A stretch of 64,000 nt of DNA from Euglena gracilis. Taxonomy: Eukaryota; Euglenida; Euglenophyceae; Euglenales. The notes beneath the pieces are model-generated. The model did no database searches. It saw only the letters and a program-made list of their open reading frames with translations, and was not told where the DNA came from. Positions within the stretch are counted from its first letter, which is position 1. Each line of letters begins with the position of its first letter. Where the stretch lies: positions 86,085,424 through 86,149,423 of the forward strand of contig CP154956.1 in assembly GCA_039621445.1 (NCBI GenBank), in the 5' to 3' direction. Shown here piece after piece: positions 46,286 through 58,200 of this stretch. A program made the position numbers and the translations under genes.

Positions 46286-49200
46286 GGCCAGGGGGGCGCC
46301 CAGCCCCCGGAATGAAGCGATGCAACATTTTTCCTATATTTTCTGAAGGGTCAGGACCGAAATGATCTCTGTATTTTTAATAATTTAATTAAAAAATTAC
46401 AGATTTTGGTCTCTCTCTCTCTCTTGCTCGATCATGATGTGCATTTTTTTCCTTCAGAATTGATGATTGGGCCCCGTTAAACCAGCAAGCCAGCAGTCTT
46501 TTTTCAGCATGGCAGCTGGATGGCAACCGATTTTTCGCCTTCGATGGCACAAAGAAAAGGCCCAAACATTGGCGCAAATTGGCATGGAGCGAGGAGGCTT
46601 CAGGGCTTCCACACAGCCCGAACAGAAGCAAGTGTTGGGGGACGCCCCACTGTCCTGGCGGGAAGGAAGACACAGCCCTGGAGGTGCTAACAGGGACCAC
46701 ATTTGCCGATGCGGTCTTCAACTCGGAGTCCGTGTGGACGGTGTTGTTCTACACCCCAAAGTGTGTGCACCTCCCCCCCCCCCGCCCCAATGGGCTCAGC
46801 ACTGCTGGATGCTGGCCATCTTCAAAGAAGTCTCATTGACTCTTCCAAATTTCCAAATTTGGGATTCCTTTCCGGGCTTCCATGCATTTCATCGAGAAAT
46901 ATTTGGCTGGGCTTCTCAGCAAGAAAGGATGGAGGAGGGGTGGGTTCCCAACCAAGCCTTTGTTTAGTTAACTCTGCCTGTAAGTTAAGTCTGGGAGGTT
47001 TACTTTCTTCCTTGCCTTAAAGGATTCTGAAGAGTGATTTCCGAGCACCACCAAATGACAAGTATCGTGGCCCAAATTATTGTCATACGGGGGTAAAAAG
47101 CACCTGGGAAAAACAAAATCTAAATCTGCAGGGGCTTGTCAAACAGGTGATGCCACGGGAGAAAATGGATCAAATCGTACAAACGTCAGTAGAAGGGGAC
47201 ACGACATATCTTCAACAATGCGCAACGTCAGAGTATGCAAATTAGTTTACTCGGTCTGAAGCTCATCAGTCTTCGAAATTCTAGTGAAAACTCTCAGGGC
47301 ACCTCAAACAAGAACAAAAAAGAGTTCACGTTTCCACAAAATCCAATATTATCAACCTCGGTACAATAAAATTCAAACCCTAGAAAAAAGATTTGATCAT
47401 TGCAGAATAGAAAAATGTTAATGCGTGGAAAGAAACTGGTTCTGGGAGTAGCGATTCAGGCGGCAGATCTCCAAGCCCCCTGAAGCCCCCTTGTGTCGTT
47501 GTGCGCATTTGTACAAATTTCCGACTTTTTTTTTTTGACTGGTCGAAGTTTTTGAACTGCTGGTGGCACGTCGGCCCTCCGTATGTGGATCTTCACCATT
47601 TTCCGGGTGGGAAACCCAGGAGAAAGACCAAAATTGGGTGTTTTTGCCCCTCTGAAACATGGCGCCGAGTTTTGTTTCCCCTGGTTTTGACCCCTGGGAA
47701 ATAAGAATTACCCAAACGAAGATCCCAATCTTGTCTTCCGCATTTCCGCATGACAACTCAACAACGAAGATTCCCAATCTTGTCTTCCGCATTCCGCATG
47801 ACAACTCAACAAACCCTGGGGGGTTTGGAAGCCAGTTAGTTACAAATGGGTGGTGTAATTTCCGAGACAGATGACAATTATTAGGTCAAAACGGAGTGGA
47901 AGGGAAGAGGAACTCCTTTTTTTTGTGGGTTGCCATGACGGGGATAAAGGAAAAGAAAATGCGTTTGCCAGGACAAATTTTACGCCGAGAATTTGAACTT
48001 CCGCATAATTGACAGGTGTTGGCATTTTCGGTTTTCGACCCCGCCGCACAGCGGGGGCTGGGGGTCGCTTTTTCCCCAGCCAAAGGCCGAGCTGGAAATT
48101 TTTTTCTAGGGTTCGGCAATTTTGGCTGATTTCGGGGGGGTGGGTGGGGGTTGACCCCCCCCCCCCGAGGGGGAGAATGCGTTGGAGTTCCCCCCCCCCG
48201 TCATTGTCCGGCCAACCTGCCTCCTGGGCCCCCACAAGCAAATGGTTTTTGAGTTTGGTCCCCCTTTGGCAGGTGGGGGTTGTCGTGAATTCCCAATTCA
48301 GGAAATCTTTGGCATGTGAAATCAGAAAACCATGCAACGCCGTTGGATTTTATTGCCACTTCTTGTCGGCTCATGGTGCGAGCTTTCGAACCTGGGGTAG
48401 TTTTTAAGGTCAGTCGCCTACCAAAACAGAGTTACCTCTCCCTACCTTGTCGTATGACCACCCCACTACAACGACCACCCCCCGGTCGCAGGTTCCAGGT
48501 TAGGGAGGTCTAACGACCACCCCCCCCAGGTTGCAGGTCAAGACCAAAAAAAAATGAGGCTGGTTTTTTGAGGTTGTATGAAGACGCATCCATGAATGCC
48601 GCCTATTTCCAAGCATTTTCCATGTTCCCCACCGGAGCTCATGTTTTGCACACTTGTAGCCGTTGGTTTGCTGTGCGCCGCACCATGACGACAGTTCGGG
48701 TGGGGGAGGGAGGGGGTCGTAAAAAGTAGAGGGGGGTACAGCTAGACCGCACTTTCCTTCACACCGAGGACGCTAGCCCCTGGGTGACTCCCTCCGGGCT
48801 CCTGCAACTTAGCCAGCAACGGTAATGCTGAGGCAGATTTGTCAGGAGGGACAAAACACTGTTGACGCCAACACCCTTTTCTGATGAATAAAAATAATTA
48901 GTTCCGACTTACTTATCAAATGATAACTATTTGGCAGCCTCCCACTAAACGCCCCCCCCCGGGGGTAGCCAGCAGCCTTTTCCCGCCGAACCCGAATTAT
49001 CCAACCTCTGAGCTGGACCCCCTGGAGGGTCGTTAAAGTGACACCCTGTGAAGAATACAGGAGGATTTCCATTTACCTGCTGAGCTCTGTGGCAGGTTGG
49101 CCATATCACCCCACTTCTTAAGACTCTTCGTGCACAATTGTGCAAGTGGATTGTGTGCACAGGTGCGCACACGCTCCGCTTCAAAGCCAACCAACAGCCT

Positions 49201-52200
49201 TCTACACCATCCTGTTAGGAGCTGGGATTCAAAAACACCCTCCCCACCTATAACCCCCCAGGGGTTATAGGATCCGGTTTGATGGTCGGCCCACGGAGGG
49301 GGGTTATAGGTGGGGGGTGGGTAGATACCCCCTTGTTGTGCCTTTGTTTGCCCAATATTGGGGGGGGGGTTATAGGTCCCGGTTTGGTGGTTGGTCCCAG
49401 GAGGGGGGGTTATAGGATGGGGGTTATAGGATGGGGGGTTTACATATATATGTAATACTATATAATACATATATATAATGTCATGATGCTGGGACCCCCT
49501 CACCACGGACATTGCTGTATTCCCCAGTGGTACATGTCAGCAATTGTGCAAAGGAACCATCCAAACGGCCCATTAGCACCAGTGGTCCAAACAAATTTTT
49601 GAAGCTTTAATATTTGGGATTTCTGAGACAAGAGGATAGTGGAAACACAGCGTCCACGAAGTCGAGGTGTTTGGCACCTTTTGAGTTGGTCAAAGAACAG
49701 GGTATTACATCATATGTCCTTGGGGGCATACAGATTTTTAGGTCAGTAAACACATCCATTCGCCAGCAATGTATTACCCCCCCTCATTTTTCCACAAGAA
49801 GACCAGCAGTGGGGGACACCATTCAACTCATTTTTTAAGGATAAGATTTTGAGTTGCCATTAATTTTAATTTTCTGGAGAATACACAGTTTTTCATAGGC
49901 TCCCCTGCTGATACCTAATTCGGGCCCAAAAGGCTCTGGAGGCTGGCCTTTCGCCATATTTTAAAAATGTTTTTGAAATTTTAGAAATTGTGCAAGTGGT
50001 CACTGTGGTCACAAGTGGTCTGTGTGCAGAATCGTGCAAATGGTCTGTGTGCCTGTTTGAGCTAACCGACCACTTGCGCAACTGGTATGTTTGCACAGTT
50101 GTGCCAATGGTCCATTCGCACACGACCCATTTGCGCTATTACGCGCACGAACCAACAATTTTGTCTAAAGTCAAGCCGTATGGTGACGTCATGTTGGGCT
50201 CGTCTCTCCTACCCCAAATCGTTACATAACATCACATTGCAATGAGGCAGCCTTCCCAAACACACATACTAGGTGTACGTGTGCCTTATGCGGTACGTGT
50301 GCGTTCTGCCTTATGGCGGGCACAGTTGCTCTCAGGCACCCTAACGGTCAAAGTCTTTGAACTTAACTCTGTGGTCATAGGGCACCAGACAACCTGGGTA
50401 CATTTTACCATGTGTTGGTACTTTCAAAATAGTGGGTCCTGTGTGCAATTCAGCAAAGGAACAAGCCAAACTACGTGTTAAGTGCGAGATCGGCCGCCAA
50501 AGAGCGAGGTAAACGGAACTTGTTGATAGCTGGAGTGCCACAGCAATGAACTTCCGAAATTGTTTTCTACCACCTTATTGTATTAAACAGCCTTTGGAGG
50601 GTCAGAAGTGACCCTGTTGATTCTGGCCGTGATAATTCCAGCTTCTTGTGCCAGTATGTCAACCCTCTCAGAGACAAGGGCATCAAGCAACTGCAGTCCA
50701 CCTTCGAAAGCCATGCAACCAAGATGAAAGGCGTCGTGAGGGTGTGGGTTGTTTGCATGCTTGGGCTCTCTCCAGTTTTGTGTTGTGCTCTCTCTACTAT
50801 CTCTCATCCACCTTCCTTAATTCGACTGTGACCCCCCCCCTTGTTGAACCACCACCTCCCAGGTCGTTGAACGCATGCTGGGGACAGGGTTCGATACGAG
50901 CAAGGTGTCGCGGATTTGGGTCCAGGGTCCCCCCTGACTGCAGGGGGTCCAGATCCCCCCCCTGCGAAGTCCTGGCTGACCACAGGGGGAGGGGACCCGA
51001 GACCCCCCAAAACCCAAATTTCTTCGATCTGGCGCATCACGCCAAAGATTTTTGGCAGTTTTTGGCTTTTTTTCCTTGAAATGTGCTCGAAATGACTTTG
51101 GGTCGACTTTAAGTTGCAAAACTTTCGGCCCAGAGCTTCGCTGAAAATTTGGCCTTGCCACTGTTTAGGTGGGGGGTGCTTTCTTCTTCCTTGACCGGGG
51201 GGTCCGGACCCTCCCCCATTTATTCAAACCCTGCTGGCGGTTGAGCGACCACCTCTTCGTGCAGGTTGCATGATTTTGTTCCCCGAATATCAGACATTGT
51301 CTGAAATCCCCCACCAGAAGACAGGGCAAAGGGGGGGGGCTAAAAAGGGAGTCTCAGAAACCCTTGGGGTTGTGGAGGTGGGGGGGGGGGTTACCCCCAA
51401 GCCATCTTGCATTTCCCCACATCGCGATTTTTTTATCTTTTGTTGTTGTTCCGTCGGTTTTTGCCATGACCGACACATCAAAATAGTTTATTGGGTTTGG
51501 AACCTTGGAGCCAGCTTTCACTTAGGCGGTGGGTCAAAAAAAAACGTTTCTAAGGGACAGTGCTATTGCCATCGTGTCCTGTGTCTTGAAGCCTGCCGTT
51601 TGGGTTACTGCGGACCAATTAGCACCTTTCACCCCTGACGCTCACGTCCCAAACCCACCAAGCACACATGCATCCCAGTGAGACAACCTCCTGAGTAGTT
51701 CCCAAACCACGCATTTCTGCTTCTGCGGCGGGGTGTGTGGCGGGCCGTGGTGGATCAGCAGGCGGTCTGCTCACATTCTTCTGACCGGTGGTGGCCGATT
51801 AGGAGCCCACTGCAGAAAAAAGATCTTTGCCCCAAAGCTACGATAAAATATTAGAGCCTTCCATTTCGCGATTTGGATTGATCTCAGTGAGCGCACGCGA
51901 CACGTCTGGAATGCACACTAGCCATTCCATTTCGGGAATGCGCAGATGTGCATTTTCACCAAAACTGCCCAAATTTTGTGACTCAGCGAGAAAAGCCCAT
52001 TCCCAGCCGTCTCAGTCTCCCTCGCTGACCGAGCAGCCTGGGCAATGGACCGGGGGCCACTCTGCACAGAGCGGCATGGTGGACACCAGCCAGGCTGACG
52101 CCAAGTTCCTGCTGGACGTGTTCGCGGTGAAGGCGACCCCCGAGATCCTCGCCCTCCCCTCGGCTGTGCTCGTCAAGCCAGAGGACTACAAGCCCGTCCC

Positions 52201-55200
52201 CTACAAGGTGTGTCCGTATGGCAGCACTTCGGCTTCTTGGTCACCGTCTATTTATGGGAGGCGCGGCCGGCCAGACATTCAGGGTAATTTTCAGCAATTT
52301 CCACAATGCAATTTTTTTCCTGCTATCAGTGGTTGGTATTTGTCAGGCATCTCAATTTTGAAAATTTTCAAATCAATTCGCCGGTTTCCTCCACGCCAGT
52401 TGAAAGATTCTGCTCTTTCGCTTCCTGTGGATGTGTGAACCATCTTGTGCAGACCTTGTGGAACATTTTTCAGAAAAGTTTCAAAATTCAGTTGTTGCTG
52501 GTCACAGGGTTGGGGACACACTTGTGCAGAAAAAAGTCAAGCATTTGGTGCTGCGCAACTGCTTCGCCCCAAGTTCTTTTATGGCGGATGTCGTCCCCGT
52601 GACTCCCCTGGATATCAACACATCAAGGTTTCAAGATGTAAAAGTTTTCAACATTTCACTTTTCATTCTTGCACGATTTTTTTAATTTTGAAGGGCAGCT
52701 GTTAACTGCTGCCCCCCCCCCCGGACCCCCCCCTGCGTTTAAGAAGTGGACCCGGACCCAAATTTGCCTGTGTTTTCACTGTGTCCGCGGGGGGTGTCCC
52801 GGACGAAAGTGAGCTATGGGATCCTACTGCAGGAATGGAGTTAGGGTTTGGGTTAGGGTTAGGGTTAGGGTTAGGGTCAGGATTTAGACAATGGGCCTAA
52901 ATTATGCCTCAGTTTGGGCACAATTTAGGCCTAATTTTAGGTCCAAATTCAGCGTAACCTCCTAATTTTGGTCTAACCCTAACTCTAATCCCTTTCTTAA
53001 CGACAACCGCAACCCTCACCCAACTCCTAAAAAAATGAAAACACCAAAATTGCCGTCGAAATGCCCATCAGCTCCTGAATGGACCTCCCCCACTCGTTTA
53101 ACGACTGCCCCCCCCCGGGGGGGCCAGTGTTTGAAGGCTGCCTTTTAAACGCCTGTGATCTCAATCCCCCCCAGGGTGACGTCTCTCAGGCCCTGGGCTT
53201 GTCCTTGCGCAGGGAACGAAGACGGCCAACGCAATCAGCAGCTGGGCAGCCCGCCATGCATCGGCCAGTGAGAGAACCCACCAGAATCCCCGCCCCACGC
53301 CTCCCGCACCATTTTTTCCCTCCGTTGTTGCATTGAGGGGGTATCAGCGTGCAAAGGACCCCGGCCCATTGCACTGGCCGTCATTCTCCCTGTGTGGCTG
53401 AAAAAGCTGACAGACGCCCAGGTTGCGATGTTTTCTTGTATTGGCGCAAAGCCAATACAAGAAAGTAAGAAAAAAGAAGCCTAGCTGGGCTGTGGACCTC
53501 CCCCCCCCCCGGGTGGAAATAAAAAAAAGTTCGGCCAGCCCGCCGAATTTGGAAAAAGGGGGTCAAAAAGGGCCAAAAATGATATTTAATAGTTGGCAGG
53601 ACCCACCCGGCTGGACCCCCCATCCCCCTGGGGGTGGGGCAGCTAGTACCTTTTCCAGCCAGCTGGCTGGACCCCCCCCCTCCTCCTGGGGTCCTTAAAA
53701 AATTCTTTGCTGAGTGCGCCACGGGTCTGCCCAACTCGCCGAATGTCGCAGGTCGGCGGCCGGGTTAGCTGGGAAAAAGGATTCTTGTCCGATTTCAGGT
53801 GGTTTTGGGCTGGATGAGTGGGTGGTTGAACCCCCCTGGGGGTGTCCACAAAAAAAGTGTGTGGGTGGGTTTTGGATTTGGAAGTGCCCACCCCCGGGGG
53901 TCACCAACTGAATCCATGCTAATCCATGCCAAGCGAATCCACCTGTGGCATCCAACAAGCCCGCCAGTCTGCCTCCAACCCCTCCCCCCCCCCTGTGTGC
54001 ACTGTGGCAGTTTGTTTGGTGCCTTTTATCCCCTCTTCTGTCCTGACGCTGTTTTTCGCCTCCGGCTCTTTTGGCCCATGTGCATGGAGGTGGCCGGAGC
54101 CTGGCGGGTCCGCCCGTCTGCCTCCAACCCCCCCCCTTAGTTGCACAACGGCTTCTTATCCATTTATGGCCGGCGCCAACTTGGCTTCTGGCCCGGTTTG
54201 TTGTGTGGTGAGTGGCCCGGGACCCCTTACCCCAGTGCTCGTGTCTTGCTCCCCCAGGCCTGCCAACCCCCCCCCCTTCTTGGCCGCCGCCTGCGCCCAA
54301 GCAACTGCCCGCCGACCTCGTCGCCGTCCTCCAGACGGAGGCGGAGCTGGCCGCCTTTCTGGACGGCCGCCCAGGGGTCCCCAAGGCCGCGCTGTTCTCC
54401 GAGAAGGGGGAGACGTCCCCCCTCTTCCGGGCCCTCAGCCTGCGGCTGGCATTTCGCATGGTGCGCCGTCCTCTCTCCTCCCTCCGCCACACCCGCGTGT
54501 GCGTCCCAACATTTTGGCCAATTTGGCAATTGCCTGGACGGGGTAAAGCTCTGGGGTTTTTCCATTTTGCCAGGGCTCCTGTTGGTTGCGGTGAACAAAA
54601 GAAGTTAATATTGGGAGAGAAATTAATCTGAGGGATTGGCGCAAAGAAATGGGGGCAACGGGGAACAGGAGCAGGAGAGGTGGCAAACGTATGGCGAAAC
54701 ATGCAGGTTTCCCATAGTAACGTTTCCTTTGTTTTTTTGTTCGCCATCCATATCTCCTGCTAATCACCATCCGTTCCCCCCAAACCAACCAACCGAACAG
54801 GAAAGGAAAAAACACGCTCGAAACAGGAGACAGAATATCAGTGGGAAGAGCAAAGCCACGGTGAATCCAAAAATCCAGGCAAAGATGATTTGACAAACAC
54901 ACATGATACCATACCATCCCATCTATACCATCCCATATCATACCCCAAACCCCAGATGCGGGATTTCAAAAAGCACTCTTTGATTTGGCCAATTAGATGT
55001 TGCCTGGAGGAAAATGCTGCCTTTCCTCCTGCCGGGCCGGGCAGGGTCTTGTTTGCCTGCCACAGGCGCTGGGGGAGGTGCGGGCCAAAGCAAACCCCTT
55101 CCTGGCAGAGAAGTACGCCGTGACGACGTTCCCCACCCTCATGGTGTTTGAGGGCGGCTCACCTCGGGTGTATACCGGAGCCGCCCAACCCTGGACCAGC

Positions 55201-58200
55201 ACCTGGACAGGCTCGTGGGGGGGGGGGGTTATTCTTTCGAAACGCAACTACGGCAGGGTGGTGGCATTAACAATTGGCATTCGTTGGACACCACACTTGT
55301 TTCGTCGGAGGCATTTTTTTTTGCTTTTGAATGAGTGGAGCTTGCAATGTGCAATGTATTTTTGCGCATTGCACAGTTTCAGTCCGACCGTTTTGGCAGT
55401 GCTCGGCGACAAGTTCCTGAGTTTTCCTTGAGAGGGGGCAGTTTGTTCAGCCGGGTCAACACATTAACGACAACCGAAAAGAGGGACCTGAGGCAGGGCT
55501 GCCCCCAACGACATCGAGAGCATCTTCGCCTGGCTGGAGCCACAGGCGCTGTCGAGAGACCAGAGAGAGGAGATGAAGCGCCGGCATGAGGAGGTGTGCG
55601 CAGAGTTATTTTTTGAGGTGCGGCGCTGACAGATTCGCACAGCCTGGGCTGCTGCAGTTTGGTTTTTCGCTTGAGAATGAACGTCCGACTGGTATTTGGG
55701 GTTTTAATTAAGGAAGTGTGCACCTCCCCAGAGGGGTGGGTGCTATGGGCAGGCAGAGGGTATGTGAACATTATGTTATTTGGGATGATTTTTTGTGCTG
55801 ACCACACCACCACCTTCCTGTTCTCCAAAAAAATGGCATCATTTCCCACATTTTTCTTTGTGAAGGGGGGGCAAAGTTATTTGGACCGATCTTTTTCGTC
55901 TTTCCCCCTGCAAAGTTATTTGGGGGGCTTGGTGTTAAAACACCCCCGGTTGTGGGTTGGGGCTGCTGAGCCCCCCACCCACACCCAAAACCCACCAAAA
56001 ACGGCCGAAACCCCTTGAATATTTTTTCCGTCCCAGCCTTCAACCGGGCCAAAGACATAATGCACCCCACCAGGGGATTTCTTAAGCCGGAGGGTACCCT
56101 ACACCCGGGGGGGGGGGGTCCAGCCAGCCAGCCAGCTCAAATCCAGCCAGCAGCCCAAATTCGGGCTGGGATCCCCCCCCGGGGGTCGAGTGAAATAAAG
56201 TCGGGTCCGGCCCGGCCGGAGGCCGGGCCAGCCGGCCGAAGGCTGGGCGAGCTGGCCGCAGGCTGGCCAGCCAACTGGGCTGCCCAGGTCACCCATCCCT
56301 GCATTTTTTCCCGTCACCACAGCTTCCTCCATCACAGCCCCCCAGCCTTGATCTAGCTCCATCCACCAAAATGTCGAAAATGGCAAAAAAAATTTGGAAA
56401 ATTTGTTTTTCACCGACCCAGCCCAGCCCAGCCCCCTCCAGCCCCTCCCCCCCCCCCACCCCCCAGGGGGGGTCCAGCCAGCCAGCTCAAATCCAGCCAG
56501 CAGCCTTTTTGCCAGCCGGAGGCCGGAACCCCCCCCCCGGGGGGTCCTTAAGAAATCCCCTGCACCCCACCCCCGGGGGAGATAGATCAGTTGGCTCTTC
56601 ACAAGAGGGGTTTCATTCTTTGGCTTGAAAATCAACTCCATGGGGGGCGTTTTTTTTTAAGTGGGGGTTTGTTGAAACCACTGGGGCATCACCTATTCTC
56701 GCCGCCGTGAAGGCTAGTCGCCTGTTTCTCTGAAGCAGGCTGAGTTTTAAGGCGAGGGGCACATGGCCAGAGTACCTGGGCACTTGGCAGCGCTGAAGGT
56801 GCAGGTGGGTTTGAGCCCGAGAAAAAGTGCCCCCCCCACAGGGGTCACTAAGTGAACCTGCGTCCAGACCTCGAGGGGGGAATGCCCAAAATGCACATTC
56901 TGCAAATGGACAAAATTTCGAATTTCATATGTTTTGGGCCAGTTTCAGCAGCCCCTGACTCCCAGAAGGAGTGATTCACTAATTTTTGAAAGGAAATGGC
57001 CTGGTAGTCTGAAAACAGAACGTTACCCCCTCCCCCGGCCAGTCAGCAAGTGTCCTAATGGGTCCTCGCCTGGTGTCCGCTTCCCCAAGCCCGCGCCAAA
57101 CCTGCCCCCTAACAGGCAGAACAGCACAAGGCCCGGCAGCAGCTGGTCCGGGCGGCCAACCCGACCCAGCGCGTGACCAGCCCCCGGGAGTGGGCGGAGC
57201 TCGTCACCGCTCGGGGCAGCATCAGCCTTGTGGCCTTCCTGGACCCCCTCGACCCGAAGCACAAGGTGGTTCTGTGCGGTGGGGAGGGGTGACCCATCCT
57301 TCCATCTGACACATAAGCACCCAACAGGTGCAAAGTTGGAGGGGGAGTTATGTTGGTTGGGAGAATCATGATATGGTGCTATGATATCTCGCCAGGTGAC
57401 AAGACCCTGGGGGGGGGGGTTGTTCGACGGTGGTTTCTCTTTCTTATGAATGGGCACAGGCAGGGGAAGGGAGCATCAACGGCTTGGTAAGCATTTTGCC
57501 CTCCAGAACCATCGAAATGATGCAGCAACCCTTGCCTGCAGAAGCCAACCCATTAATTCGAACCCTCAAACTCCCTTTTCTACCCCTGTTGGGTCCCCCA
57601 TTGGGTTACCATTCAGCATGAGATGTTTTCCTTGTTTGACCTGTCACACGTGTTTGCACAAACCACCGTCAAGGAAGAAGTGTGCGGTGTGGCGAAAGGT
57701 TGGGGGAAGGGGTTGGGATGAGAATTTGATTTTGGATCACCCCCTTGTACGTGCTTGATGGATGGCCTCTGTCCAGAAAGCCCCACTTTCGCCGCCAAGA
57801 TGTGAAGGATGCCTCCCCCAGAAGCCCGATCCACACTGCCAGAGCTCAGCAAACCCCACCCAATCCCAAAGACCCCGTCCGCTCATGGTTGTGCAGATTT
57901 CAAGTTCCCTCAAGAGGGGACAGATTCCCTTGCCGGGCCCCAGGAGTACCTGCGGGCGCTGAAGCGGGTGCACCGCAACACCCGGGCCGGGGGGACGCAG
58001 TACAACTTCGTGTGGCTCGACGCCACCCAGCAGGCGGCGCTGGCGGCGGCGCTGGACGCGGGCGGGGAGGCGCCCCGGCTGGTGCGTCCGCCGCCGCCGG
58101 GGGCCCTTGGGCGATGACATGTGTCCCTGTGGGAGCTCCACACAGCCAGGGGGGGGGGAGGGAATTGTTGGTCTGGTTGCTGGAGAAGCAAGCACCGGGA

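Noticed and set aside
49150-49165. A 12-nt segment, AGGTGCGCACAC, able to pair fully with GTGTGTGCACCT at the end of PDI-like exon 2
   Set aside because: The exon that would follow gives no thioredoxin-like continuation, and the region is a GT/GC-rich repeat where such pairing is expected by chance.
52431-52685. Open frame with balanced composition inside PDI-like intron 4 (ADLVEHFSEKFQNS...)
   Set aside because: The flanking exons 4 and 5 join cleanly by GT-AG and complete the thioredoxin fold without it; no domain recognised.
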